Below, piece after piece: positions 28,292 to 37,175 of a DNA stretch of 64,000 nt. The notes below the pieces were generated by a model that worked only from the letters and a program-made list of their open reading frames with translations, was not told where the DNA came from and did no database searches. Source of the stretch: Clostridium sp. CX1 (GTDB lineage Bacteria > Bacillota > Clostridia > Clostridiales > Clostridiaceae); the NCBI RefSeq assembly GCF_025398335.1, contig NZ_JAODOO010000013.1:57323-121322 (forward strand), in the 5' to 3' direction. Position 1 is the first letter of the stretch. Every line of letters starts with the position of its first letter. The position numbers were made by a program, and so were the translations under genes.

Positions 28292-28322
28292 ATGATCAGT
28301 AATATTTGCTGATCATTATTAT
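28292..28322 (+). terminator. Terminator
   Basis: ATGATCAG pairs with CTGATCAT across an AT-rich loop, followed by TATTATTT. Confidence 0.75.
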
Positions 28323-28394
28323 TTAGGTTGTATTTAAAACTTAAAATACATTAGCCTTAATTTGGGTATAAACTAATAAAAGGGGATGATTTAA

Positions 28395-28730
28395 GTGAAA
28401 CTAATTATAGCTATTGTCCAGCGAAAGGATGCAAATCCTTTGATAGACTCCTTGACAGAAGGTGGATTCAAGGTAACAAAGATAGCATCCACGGGAGGAT
28501 TCCTTAAGTCCGGAAACACTACTCTTCTAGTAGGAGTAGAACAGCAGGAGGTTGATAACGTTATCTCTAGGATAAAAGAAAAATGCAAAGGCGAAACTAA
28601 GTCTGTAGAGACAGAGGATTCTTTGGCCAAGTCAATAAAGACATATGATTCTTACTCTGATAAGAAAGAGGTCAAGGTTGGTGGAGCAACTGTATTTGTC
28701 ATTGATGTAGATAAGTTCAAGAAAGTATAG
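28395..28730 (+). CDS. darA: Cyclic di-AMP receptor, DarA/PstA family
   Basis: A 111-residue PII-like protein (DUF970). STGGFLKSGNTTLLVGVE is the hallmark loop region, and the C-terminal GGATVFVIDVDKF is typical. The family binds c-di-AMP as a trimer in the cytoplasm; its output is unknown. In Bacillus it sits with tmk and holB, but here it is alone between a small unknown gene and the hemolysin-III gene. AAGGGG precedes an ATG. Confidence 0.93.
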   Translation: MKLIIAIVQRKDANPLIDSLTEGGFKVTKIASTGGFLKSGNTTLLVGVEQQEVDNVISRIKEKCKGETKSVETEDSLAKSIKTYDSYSDKKEVKVGGATVFVIDVDKFKKV

Positions 28731-28888
28731 TTGATATAGGTAAATAAAAATCTATAAAATTATTATAAAATATAAGAAATAAAAAGATATTAGGTGATAT
28801 ACTGTGAAATTTAGATATAATGTACTAAATTAGCTAAATTAAGCCTTTGAAATATTATTAGTATAAGTTTAGTATAAGTATATAATGA

Positions 28889-28911
28889 CATGTAGCTTTC
28901 AAAACTACATG
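28889..28911 (+). repeat. Small hairpin in hemolysin-III gene leader
   Basis: CATGTAG pairs with CTACATG across nine bases, about 40 bases before the start of the gene at 28950. TATAAT occurs at 28881-28886, so the hairpin would lie at the very 5' end of a transcript. Confidence 0.4.
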
Positions 28912-28949
28912 GTATCGTAACAATATAAGATATTGGAGGTAATGATTCT

Positions 28950-29600
28950 ATGTTTCACAATTTCAGAGAACCTGTTAGTGGTCTAACTCATTTATTTGGT
29001 GCTTTTGCATCTGTTATAGGTCTAATTGTTCTAGTGGTTTATTCGGTTATACAGCAAAGTACTTGGCATATTGTTACCTTTTCGGTTTTTGGAATAAGTT
29101 TAATATTGCTTTATACTGCTAGTTCAGTATATCATTTAGTTTCCATATCCGAAAAGGCAATTGCAATACTTAGAAGGATAGATCATTCTATGATATACGT
29201 TTTAATTGCAGGAAGCTATACTCCTATTTGTCTGATTGCACTTAGAGGTGCTTGGGGATGGAGTATTTTTGGAACAATATGGGGATTAACTATTGTGGGA
29301 ATACTAGTAAAAAATTTTTGGTTTAATGCTCCTAGATGGATTTCAACAGCTTTTTATATTGGTATGGGATGGCTTGTTATTATTGCTATATATCCTTTAG
29401 GAAAGGTGCTTCCAGGGGCTGGAATGGCTTGGCTTTTCGCTGGAGGAATTTCTTATACTATTGGCGGAGTGATTTATGCTACTAAAAGACCTAGAATTAA
29501 TTTTAAGCATTTTGGATTCCACGAAATTTTTCACATCTTCGTATTATTAGGAAGCTTTTGTCATTACTGGCTTATGTTTAAATACATGTTATATATTTAA
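28950..29600 (+). CDS. Hemolysin III / TrhA (YqfA) family membrane protein
   Basis: A 216-residue protein with seven membrane segments in the PAQR/hemolysin-III superfamily. NFREPVSGLTHLFGAFAS, SVYHL, RRIDHSMIYVLIAGSYTPICL and the late HEIFHIFVLLGSFCHY carry the conserved metal-binding residues (Ser, His, Asp, His, His). The bacterial members affect membrane properties; true haemolysis is doubtful. GGAGG precedes the ATG. Monocistronic. Confidence 0.92.
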   Translation: MFHNFREPVSGLTHLFGAFASVIGLIVLVVYSVIQQSTWHIVTFSVFGISLILLYTASSVYHLVSISEKAIAILRRIDHSMIYVLIAGSYTPICLIALRGAWGWSIFGTIWGLTIVGILVKNFWFNAPRWISTAFYIGMGWLVIIAIYPLGKVLPGAGMAWLFAGGISYTIGGVIYATKRPRINFKHFGFHEIFHIFVLLGSFCHYWLMFKYMLYI

Positions 29601-29607
29601 TAATAAG

Positions 29608-29652
29608 AAAGTCTCTAGTTTTAATAAGTTGAAACTAGAGACTTTTTTTATT
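29608..29652 (+). terminator. Terminator after the hemolysin-III gene
   Basis: AAAGTCTCTAGTTT pairs with AAACTAGAGACTTT across ten bases, followed by TTTTA. Confidence 0.9.
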
Positions 29653-29739
29653 TTTAGCTACATTATTGTTTTAAAAAATGTATGGTTTTTTTGATTTTTA
29701 GTAAACTAATGACATATAGAGGGGAGGTTGTGACAATTC

Positions 29740-31902
29740 ATGAAAAATATACTTAAAATATATAGAAGAGACTTTAAAAATATAATAACAAACTGGGTTG
29801 CCCTAGTAGTTGTAATTGCTTTAATGATATTACCGGCACTCTATGCTTGGTTTAATATAAAGTCTGCCTGGGACCCTTATGGAAATACTGCTGGTATTTT
29901 AGTTGCTGTAGTCAATAAAGATAAGGGAGCACAGTTTAGTGGTCAAAAGCTAGATGTAGGAAAACAGGTACTAGAAAAGCTAAAAACCAATACTAGTATA
30001 GGTTGGAGATTTGTAGACGAGAAAACTGCAGAGGAAGGTGTTAAATATGGAAAATACTATGCTAGTATTACAATACCTGAAAACTTTTCAAAGAGGCTGT
30101 TAACAGTTGTAGAAAGTGAACCACAAAAGGCAGATTTAATCTATAAAGTAAATGAAAAAAGAAATGCAGTAGCTCCAAAGATTACTCAAAAAGGTGCAAC
30201 AAGTCTTCAAGAACAACTAAATAGTACTTTTGTTAAAACAGTAAATGGCATAATATTTGATATTTTTAATAGATTAGGTATCGAACTAGAGGAGGGCAAA
30301 CCTGTACTGCAAAGTTTTATAAATATAATTTTCGAAATTGATAATAGAATACCCCAGATAAATAAAGCTGTAGATGATCTATATAATGGAGTAGTAACTT
30401 TACAGGGATTTGTAAGAAGAGTTCAATCAGATTTGCCAATAGTTGAAGATACGATAGATAAGGCATCTAATGTAGTGAATACAGGTGAAAGCTTTTTGGT
30501 TAAAGTTAGAGATAGTCTAAAGAATGCAGCCCCATTAATCAAAGAAAATTTAGTTACCCTAGATAATGCTTCACATATAGCAGAGGATGAGATAAATGAT
30601 GCAGCAGATTTAGCAGCTTCAAATCCAAGCAGAGCAAAAGAGCTGTTATCAGTGGTGAGAGATAGATATAATAGAATAATAAAGGATACTAATGTTCTTT
30701 TGGATTTTCTTAAGTCCCTTGGAAATGCTTCAGACAATAAAGTTATAAAAGGTTCTATAAATTCATTAACAAACTTGAGAGATAGAATACAAGGTCATGT
30801 AAATAATATAAATTTTTTAATTAGTTCTATTGATAGAGGAGAGCAGGTGACAGCAGATATTTTAAGTACCCTTAAAAAGGATTCTGCAGCAATAACCAAG
30901 TTTTTAGATAGTGAAGTTAGCAATTTTGATACTGTAACAGCACCGGCAGTAAATAGTGCAATGGAGAACTCTATTACAGTAGCAGATAATACTTTGAAGT
31001 TACTGGCAGATGCTAAAAATGATTTGCCTGTTGTAAGTGAATTGTTGAAAAAAGTCAATACAGGGACAGAATTGGGATTACAGGATATCACTGAATTGAA
31101 AGGAAGACTTCCAGCTACTATGGATGCTATACATACCACAGCAGAAAGGTTAAGAGCCTTAAATGATGATGATAAATTAAATGAGATTATAAGAATATTG
31201 AGATTGGATGCTCGAAAGGAAAGTGAATTTATTGCTAGTCCTATAAATTTAATACAGGACAGGATGTTTCCTATTCCTAATTACGGTTCTGCTATGTCAC
31301 CATTTTTCACTTCCTTATCACTATGGGTTGGGTGTCTCATACTAGTTTCCATACTTTCTGTTGAAGTACCTGATCTAGAGGAAGGCAAAAGATTAAAACC
31401 ACAGGAAATATATTTGGGAAGATATTTGACTTTTTTAACCATAGCTATCTTCCAAGCGCTAGTTGTAACTATAGGAGATATATACTTGCTTAAAACCTAT
31501 GTTGCAAATCCGACAATTTTTATAATATATGCTGTATATATAAGTATAGTATTTAGCATGATTGTTTACACTTTGGTATCTGTATTTGGCAATGTAGGGA
31601 AGGCTTTAGCAATGATATTATTAGTACTTCAAATATCTTCCTCTGGTGGAACGTTTCCTATAGAGGTTACACCAGCATTCTTTCAACATTTAAATCCCTT
31701 TATTCCCTTCACATATGCAGTAGGTGGAATGAGAGAAGCTGTTGGTGGAGTTCTTTGGGATTTGTTAGGTTATAATGCAGCTATTCTAGGAGTTTACTTT
31801 TTTATTTTTATTATTATAGGAATAGCTTGGAAAGAGTTATTAAGTGGAATAATTACAAAATTTATAGAGAAATTTAAAGAGAGTGGCTTAGTGGGAGAAT
31901 AA
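29740..31902 (+). CDS. YhgE/Pip family ABC-2-type membrane protein
   Basis: A 720-residue protein. N-terminal membrane anchor, then the YhgE/Pip N-terminal block (LPALYAWFNIKSAWDPYGNT, LVAVVNKDKGA). A long extracellular helical region of about 400 residues follows. The C terminus has about five membrane segments of the ABC-2 type (SGGTFPIEVTPAFFQHLNPFIPFTYAVGGMRE). Relatives include EsaA-type and phage-infection proteins; the type VII secretion protein EsaA shares this layout, but no EssC, EsxA or WXG100 gene is near. GGGGAGG precedes the ATG. It is probably an exporter or surface factor of unknown cargo. Confidence 0.88.
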   Translation: MKNILKIYRRDFKNIITNWVALVVVIALMILPALYAWFNIKSAWDPYGNTAGILVAVVNKDKGAQFSGQKLDVGKQVLEKLKTNTSIGWRFVDEKTAEEGVKYGKYYASITIPENFSKRLLTVVESEPQKADLIYKVNEKRNAVAPKITQKGATSLQEQLNSTFVKTVNGIIFDIFNRLGIELEEGKPVLQSFINIIFEIDNRIPQINKAVDDLYNGVVTLQGFVRRVQSDLPIVEDTIDKASNVVNTGESFLVKVRDSLKNAAPLIKENLVTLDNASHIAEDEINDAADLAASNPSRAKELLSVVRDRYNRIIKDTNVLLDFLKSLGNASDNKVIKGSINSLTNLRDRIQGHVNNINFLISSIDRGEQVTADILSTLKKDSAAITKFLDSEVSNFDTVTAPAVNSAMENSITVADNTLKLLADAKNDLPVVSELLKKVNTGTELGLQDITELKGRLPATMDAIHTTAERLRALNDDDKLNEIIRILRLDARKESEFIASPINLIQDRMFPIPNYGSAMSPFFTSLSLWVGCLILVSILSVEVPDLEEGKRLKPQEIYLGRYLTFLTIAIFQALVVTIGDIYLLKTYVANPTIFIIYAVYISIVFSMIVYTLVSVFGNVGKALAMILLVLQISSSGGTFPIEVTPAFFQHLNPFIPFTYAVGGMREAVGGVLWDLLGYNAAILGVYFFIFIIIGIAWKELLSGIITKFIEKFKESGLVGE

Positions 31903-31913
31903 TATAATAAGAT

Positions 31914-31955
31914 AAAAAAATATAACTAGTATTAAATATACTAGTTATATTTTTT
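31914..31955. terminator. Bidirectional terminator
   Basis: AAAAAATATAACTAGTAT and its exact complement around TAA. It overlaps the end of the minus-strand gene at 31945 and serves both convergent genes. Confidence 0.88.
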
Positions 31956-32481
31956 CAAATTCATCTCTTTTAACAAGAAAATCTGCAAATAGATATATTA
32001 TTATATAAATAGGAAATGAATAAATGGATTTCCAATTATCTGCACAATATATTTTTAAGTACCGAAAAAAAGGTTCAAAAACAAAAGTAGAAAGGCTAGA
32101 GAAAATAAGTGCTTTTATAAATGGACTTATTTTGGCCTTATATTGCAGTAAAAACATTATAAAAACAGGAAAAAGAGAAAAATCCCAAGGAATATATCCA
32201 GGAATGATAGGAACTACCTTCCAATTATAGTGCCATGCTCCAAGTATAACTCCAATAAAGTCTAGATAAGAGGTGATAAGCATAATTATAACTCCTACTA
32301 GTAATAATCTATAAGTGCTTTCCTTTCTTTTGAATTTTATCCATAAAAGCCATGGAGTAATAGTTAAAATTACTAGTAACCACCACCGCCATTTAAATAG
32401 CATTTCTGCCTTCCAAAGATAAGCCATTTTACTATTTGCATCTATAATTAAATTATAGATTTCACAAACTTTTTCTTCCAT
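31945..32481 (-). CDS. Membrane protein, CBO0543-like
   Basis: A 178-residue protein with about five membrane segments. Tryptophan-rich start (KWRWWLLVILTITPWLLW) and IPGYIPWDFSLFPVFIMFLLQYK in the middle; this pattern is the one named CBO0543 in clostridia and bacilli, with no known function. AAGAGGT precedes the ATG. Monocistronic, sharing a terminator with the YhgE-like gene. Confidence 0.7.
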   Translation of the reverse strand: MEEKVCEIYNLIIDANSKMAYLWKAEMLFKWRWWLLVILTITPWLLWIKFKRKESTYRLLLVGVIIMLITSYLDFIGVILGAWHYNWKVVPIIPGYIPWDFSLFPVFIMFLLQYKAKISPFIKALIFSSLSTFVFEPFFRYLKIYCADNWKSIYSFPIYIIIYLFADFLVKRDEFEKI

Positions 32482-32650
32482 TATTTTACCTCTTAAATTA
32501 AAATATATGATTATTATTCCCGGAATTATCAGTAAATATATAATTGTTAAAATATAATAAGGACTTAAAGTTTACACAGAGTTAGGCATATTGTACAATG
32601 GAAGTATATGGGTACAACTTATATTAAAATATTTTTAAGGGGTGAAAATT

Positions 32651-35179
32651 TTGTTTAAGTGTTTTAAAAACAAAAAGTGGACAGCTGCGTTGATCACAGT
32701 GTTTATGCTCTTTTCCCTTTTAACACCTGGCGCTTTTACAGAAGTTAAAGCCGAGGAGCTAGTTAAGGTATTTGACTTAATAGAAATTACAGACTTTCAT
32801 GGGGCATTGGAAGATTCAAGCACACCAGCACTTCCAGCAGGAGCAGTTCTTGCAAATAACATTAAAGATATAAAAAACTCAAATCCAGATAGAACTTTGA
32901 TTATGGGTGGGGGAGATCTTTATCAAGGAACACCTATGTCCAATGTATTATTTGGAGTTCCAGTTCAAAAGTTAATGAGCAGCATAGGAATGGAAGTAAC
33001 CACACTTGGTAATCATGAATTTGACTGGGGACTGGACAAGATTATAAATACTACAATGAAGGATGCTAAATATTCAATAATTTGTGCAAACCTTTATGAT
33101 AAGAATAAAGGAAAAAGGGTCTTTGAGCCTTATAAAATAATAACAAAAGATGGGGTTAAAATAGCTGTTATTGGAGCTATATCTACAGAAACTCCAGGAA
33201 TAGTTTTACCTGCAAATGTGCAAAATTATAAATTTACTGACCCAACAACAGAACTAAATGCTGTAGCAAAGGAAATTAAAAATAGTAAAAAAGCAGATGT
33301 AGTCTTAGCTTTACTACATGAAGGAAGTAATGCAGATAGCAAGACAGGCCCAGTATTTGATATAGCAGATAAGTTATCTAATGTAGACGCAGTGTTAGGC
33401 GGACATTCACATACTGTTGTACAAGCTAAAAGCAAAAATGGAATACCTGTTGTAATAGGAAAAGCACAGGGAAAAGGATTTATAGATTTAAAGATGACTA
33501 TAGATGAAACAGGAAAAATATCCTTTAATAATGTAGAGCAAAGCTACATAGCTATTGATAATAATAATTTAAATGGATATAAAGCAGCAAAGCCAGTTAT
33601 AGAATCAGGAGTAGCGGCTATTGTAGAAGAAGCTAAGAAAGCTGTTGGACCTACCTTTAATGAAGTAATAGGACATACAAATATGGATTTAACTAGAAAG
33701 CAAAGTAGTACTCCTTTTGGAGAATCCTATCTTGGAAATTGGACAACGGATATTATTAGAAAAGCGGGAAAGGCAGACGTAGCTTTTCAAAACAATGGAG
33801 GTATAAGAGTAGATGTGACTGCAGGAGATATTACTGTAGGTACAATATTTAGCCTAATACCTTTTGATAATGAAGTGGTTACTGTTAATATGAATAAGAT
33901 CCAGCTGACTAAAGTGTTTGAACAAGCTGTAGCGGATAAAGGAAAGGGAATTCAGGTATCTGGACTAAAGGTTACCTATGATACTAGTAAGGCAGAGGGA
34001 AATAGGGTGATAAGCTTAACTAGAGAAGATGGAAAAGCTATTTCTGAAAGTGAAGTATTAAAAGTAGCAACTAATGATTTTCTAGCTTCTGGTGGAGACG
34101 GATTTCCGGCATTTACTGAATCGGAGGTTAAGGCCACTTTTAATAACCCACATATACTTGTAAGAGATGTGTTAATAGAAGATGTAAGGGCTAACAAGGG
34201 AATAGTTACTACTATGAATAATAGACTTGCTGTTGCTGCAGAATCAACTGTAGGTCAGACAGTTACAATAAAGGGAGAAGACAGATATGAAACTGCCGCT
34301 AAGATTTCACAGGCTGGATGGGAGAAGGAATCTAATACTGCAATAATAGTAAATGGAGGGACTTTCGCTGATGCACTTACAGCAGCACCACTAGCTAAAC
34401 AAAATAATGCGCCAATACTTTTAACTCAGTCAAATAAGCTGCCAGAAACTACAAAGGCTGAATTAAGAAGATTGAAATCAAGATTTATTATTATAGTAGG
34501 CGGAGAAGGCGTAGTATCTAAGGAGATAGAGACAGAGCTTAATAAAGTAGCTTTAGAAAATGTAGGGGTATTAAAGATAATGCCTAAAGTAATGCGAATA
34601 GGAGGTTCAGATAGATTCGAAACTTCTGTAAATGTTGCTAAAGCTATTGAAAATTCTACTAGTGCTGTCATAGCAAATGGATACGAATATGCAGATTCCT
34701 TGTCAATATCATCAATAGCTGCAGCGAAGGGAATTCCTATACTTTTAACAGATAAAAATAAACTTCCTGAAAAGGTAAGTGCATATTTATCAGAAAAGAA
34801 ACTAACAGATTCTTATATAGTTGGTTTAGAAGGATCTGTAGATAAAAATGTTGAAGCAGAGGTAAATAAGGTAGTTTCTAAAACTACTTTAAGATTAGGC
34901 GGCAGAGATAGGTATGAAACTAACATAAGTATATTAAAGTATTTTGAAAAGGACATGAGTTTTGATAAACTGTACTTAGCACTTGGAGACGGACCTAAGG
35001 GAGATGAATTTGCAGATGCTCTTTCTGGCGCGGCTTTAGCAGCAGAGGGTGATGCACCGATGATTTTAACAAATAATTCAGTTTCTAAGGAAACATTAAA
35101 TTATATGAAAGATAAAGTTAAATCGAATACTGTTATTATATTGATTGGTGGACAGACTTCAATTCCTAAATCCTTTTAA
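32651..35179 (+). CDS. Cell-wall-bound 5'-nucleotidase with three CWB2 repeats
   Basis: About 842 residues. The start is set at TTG 32651, because AAGGGGTG is spaced for it; GTG at 32642 overlaps that site. A signal peptide ends near VKAEE. The metallophosphatase domain has TDFHG, GGGDLYQGTP, GNHEFDWG and GGHSHTVV; the 5'-nucleotidase C-terminal domain (QNNGGIRVD, IPFDNEV) follows to about 530. Three cell-wall-binding-2 repeats complete the chain: GEDRYETAAKIS, GGSDRFETSVNVA and GGRDRYETNIS. The family hydrolyses nucleoside monophosphates or 2',3'-cyclic nucleotides outside the cell to salvage nucleosides. Monocistronic. Confidence 0.93.
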   Translation: MFKCFKNKKWTAALITVFMLFSLLTPGAFTEVKAEELVKVFDLIEITDFHGALEDSSTPALPAGAVLANNIKDIKNSNPDRTLIMGGGDLYQGTPMSNVLFGVPVQKLMSSIGMEVTTLGNHEFDWGLDKIINTTMKDAKYSIICANLYDKNKGKRVFEPYKIITKDGVKIAVIGAISTETPGIVLPANVQNYKFTDPTTELNAVAKEIKNSKKADVVLALLHEGSNADSKTGPVFDIADKLSNVDAVLGGHSHTVVQAKSKNGIPVVIGKAQGKGFIDLKMTIDETGKISFNNVEQSYIAIDNNNLNGYKAAKPVIESGVAAIVEEAKKAVGPTFNEVIGHTNMDLTRKQSSTPFGESYLGNWTTDIIRKAGKADVAFQNNGGIRVDVTAGDITVGTIFSLIPFDNEVVTVNMNKIQLTKVFEQAVADKGKGIQVSGLKVTYDTSKAEGNRVISLTREDGKAISESEVLKVATNDFLASGGDGFPAFTESEVKATFNNPHILVRDVLIEDVRANKGIVTTMNNRLAVAAESTVGQTVTIKGEDRYETAAKISQAGWEKESNTAIIVNGGTFADALTAAPLAKQNNAPILLTQSNKLPETTKAELRRLKSRFIIIVGGEGVVSKEIETELNKVALENVGVLKIMPKVMRIGGSDRFETSVNVAKAIENSTSAVIANGYEYADSLSISSIAAAKGIPILLTDKNKLPEKVSAYLSEKKLTDSYIVGLEGSVDKNVEAEVNKVVSKTTLRLGGRDRYETNISILKYFEKDMSFDKLYLALGDGPKGDEFADALSGAALAAEGDAPMILTNNSVSKETLNYMKDKVKSNTVIILIGGQTSIPKSF

Positions 35180-35231
35180 GGTATCTTATAACTACATTAC
35201 TAAGTTACTAGAGAAGAAATAAAGTTATTAG

Positions 35232-35280
35232 TTAACTGTTTTTAGATATATTAGTATATCTAAAAGCAGTTAATTTTTTT
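35232..35280 (+). terminator. Terminator
   Basis: TTAACTG-TTTTAGATATA pairs with TATATCTAAAAGCAGTTAA across TTAG, followed by TTTTTTT. Confidence 0.9.
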
Positions 35281-35440
35281 CTGAAATTTAGATAAATTAT
35301 GGATATATTCATTATATTTGTAACAAATATTACAGACAGTAAAAATCTTTAATGTTATAATCATATTCGTACTATAAGTTATAGGTAACATTTAAAAAAT
35401 TCAACAGTAAACAAGAAGTTTAATGAACAGGAGAGAGATT

Positions 35441-36109
35441 ATGGGTAACAATTTTGGTAACTTACAAAAAATAATAGATGGGAAAAGAAAATTTGCAATA
35501 ACACCATATATTCCAGGTGGGTTTATTCTTCCAGAAACTCTTGAAAAGATAGCAAGAGTTACAAAAAAGTATAATGGAGTACTAAAAATTACATCAGGAC
35601 AGAGAATATTGATAACAAATTTAGAGGAAAGTGATCTGCCAGCTATTTGGGAAGAGTTAGGTATGGAACCAGCGGTAAAGACACAAAATTCAGTTAAGAA
35701 TGTAGAAATGTGTCCTGCAGGTTTTTGCAAAAGATCAAAACATAATACCATTGGTATAGGAATGAAACTAGCTAAAAAATATCAGTGGATGGATATGCCT
35801 TGTAGGACAAAGATAGGTGTTGCAGGATGTAGAAATGCCTGCGGTAGTGTGTACAGTAAGGATATAGGGGTAATAGCAGATATTCCAGGAATGATGGTAA
35901 TTGCAGGCGGATCGGCAGGGTATAATCCAAGACTAGCAGATATTATAGCAGCAGAACTAACGGAGGAACAGGCAATAAAGTTAGTAGATAGTATTTTTGA
36001 TTACTATAAAGAAAATGCAGAAGCAGGGGAAAAATTAGGATTCTTTATAGATAGAATAGGAGTAGAAAAATTTAAAAACGATGTACTAAAGAGAGCTGAA
36101 TTATCTTAA
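35441..36109 (+). CDS. Small siroheme nitrite/sulfite-reductase-like protein
   Basis: A 222-residue protein made of one ferredoxin-like half domain and one siroheme/4Fe-4S half domain. FAITPYIPGGFI and LKITSGQRILITNLEE match the family's N-terminal repeat; MCPAGFCKR and GCRNACG are the cysteine clusters. Full-length sulfite and nitrite reductases have two such halves and 450 or more residues, so this is a half-size form seen in anaerobes. The start at 35441 follows AGGAGAG; 35423 has no such site. No redox partner gene is adjacent. Confidence 0.8.
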   Translation: MGNNFGNLQKIIDGKRKFAITPYIPGGFILPETLEKIARVTKKYNGVLKITSGQRILITNLEESDLPAIWEELGMEPAVKTQNSVKNVEMCPAGFCKRSKHNTIGIGMKLAKKYQWMDMPCRTKIGVAGCRNACGSVYSKDIGVIADIPGMMVIAGGSAGYNPRLADIIAAELTEEQAIKLVDSIFDYYKENAEAGEKLGFFIDRIGVEKFKNDVLKRAELS

Positions 36110-36180
36110 GCAGGAAAGGTTAACTGTATGGTAAGATAATAGGGAAGAAGAATGCATTGTTCAGAAAAACTTAAATCCAA

Positions 36181-36225
36181 AAGGACAGCTTATTAACTTA
36201 TCTACAAGCAGTAAGCTGTCCTTAA
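36181..36225. terminator. Terminator between convergent genes
   Basis: AAGGACAGCTTA pairs with TAAGCTGTCCTT across 18 bases, with AT-rich flanks. Confidence 0.75.
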
Positions 36226-36250
36226 TTTATGCATATAAATATTAGGTTGT

Positions 36251-37171
36251 TTAAAGCCTTTTTTTACACTCTAGGTATAAAACTTTTACAAATTTTTTTA
36301 TGTTAATTCGAGTATTAGATATAGAAGGCTTAGTTCCGTTTTTTAATTCCATCATTATTTTTCTAACCTCTGTAAAATCAAAAAATTTAGAGGCGTATTC
36401 TTCAAACTTAGGATTTGAATAATCTGTTAAACCTAGTGAAGCTAGATGGTTTAGAGCTTGAAATATTGATCTTCTTATCCGTTGTTCAGATGCTTTAATT
36501 TCTTTTTTTAAATCTGAGGAATCTGCTGAGGTTCCAAGCTTATTCAAGGCTATTGTAGTAAAAATGTCTTTTAAAGGAGGAAAGTCATGTTCAGAAGCTT
36601 TATCTTTTTCGTAGTTTACTAGATATTTTAGCATATCTAACAAATCTTTACTGCCACTTTCACCTATCATTCCTAGTTCCATTAGAAGAAACTGACCTGA
36701 ACTGACTATGCTTTCATTATTAAGAATAGGGAATTTCTTTTCTTTAGATTTTCCAACTTCAAGAATACTTAGTGCTTTTTGAATATCTAATATAGATTTT
36801 TCTAAATGTATATGTTCTAATAATTTTCGGATAACACCTACTACTTCTAGACGATTAATTGGTTTTGTAATATAGTATTCCACTCCAAGAGAGTAGGCTT
36901 CTCCAATAATTCCTTTATCTTCTACCTGAGAAAGCATAATGATTTTTCCATTAAAAGAGTAATTTAAATTACGGACAGTTTCGATACCATCTCTAATGGG
37001 CATTAGTAAGTCAATAATTAGGATATCTACATTCTTTAATTCTAGTAAATGATGATCTATTACTGAACCGTTATCTGCTTCTCCTACAACTTCACCTAAA
37101 TCATAATCTTCAATAATTTCAGCTAACATAGAGCGAATAGCCTCGTCATCATCGGCAATAAAAAAACGCAT
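36251..37171 (-). CDS. Response regulator, GlnL (YcbB) family
   Basis: A 306-residue regulator. The receiver domain is at 1-120 with the acidic pair at Asp7-Asp9, phospho-acceptor Asp54 (IIDLLMP) and Lys in TKP. The C-terminal ~150 residues have the YcbB-type DNA-binding domain (SEQRIRRSIFQALNHLASLGLTDYSNPKFEEYA). In Bacillus subtilis GlnL and its kinase GlnK switch on glutamine utilisation genes. It starts four bases after the kinase gene, which comes first. The nearby divergent glutamate symporter is a probable target. Confidence 0.88.
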   Translation of the reverse strand: MRFFIADDDEAIRSMLAEIIEDYDLGEVVGEADNGSVIDHHLLELKNVDILIIDLLMPIRDGIETVRNLNYSFNGKIIMLSQVEDKGIIGEAYSLGVEYYITKPINRLEVVGVIRKLLEHIHLEKSILDIQKALSILEVGKSKEKKFPILNNESIVSSGQFLLMELGMIGESGSKDLLDMLKYLVNYEKDKASEHDFPPLKDIFTTIALNKLGTSADSSDLKKEIKASEQRIRRSIFQALNHLASLGLTDYSNPKFEEYASKFFDFTEVRKIMMELKNGTKPSISNTRINIKKFVKVLYLECKKRL

Positions 37172-37175
37172 GGTA

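Noticed and set aside
29740..31902. Type VII secretion locus (EsaA)
   Set aside because: The YhgE/Pip layout fits, but no EssC ATPase, EsxA or WXG100 gene is found nearby.
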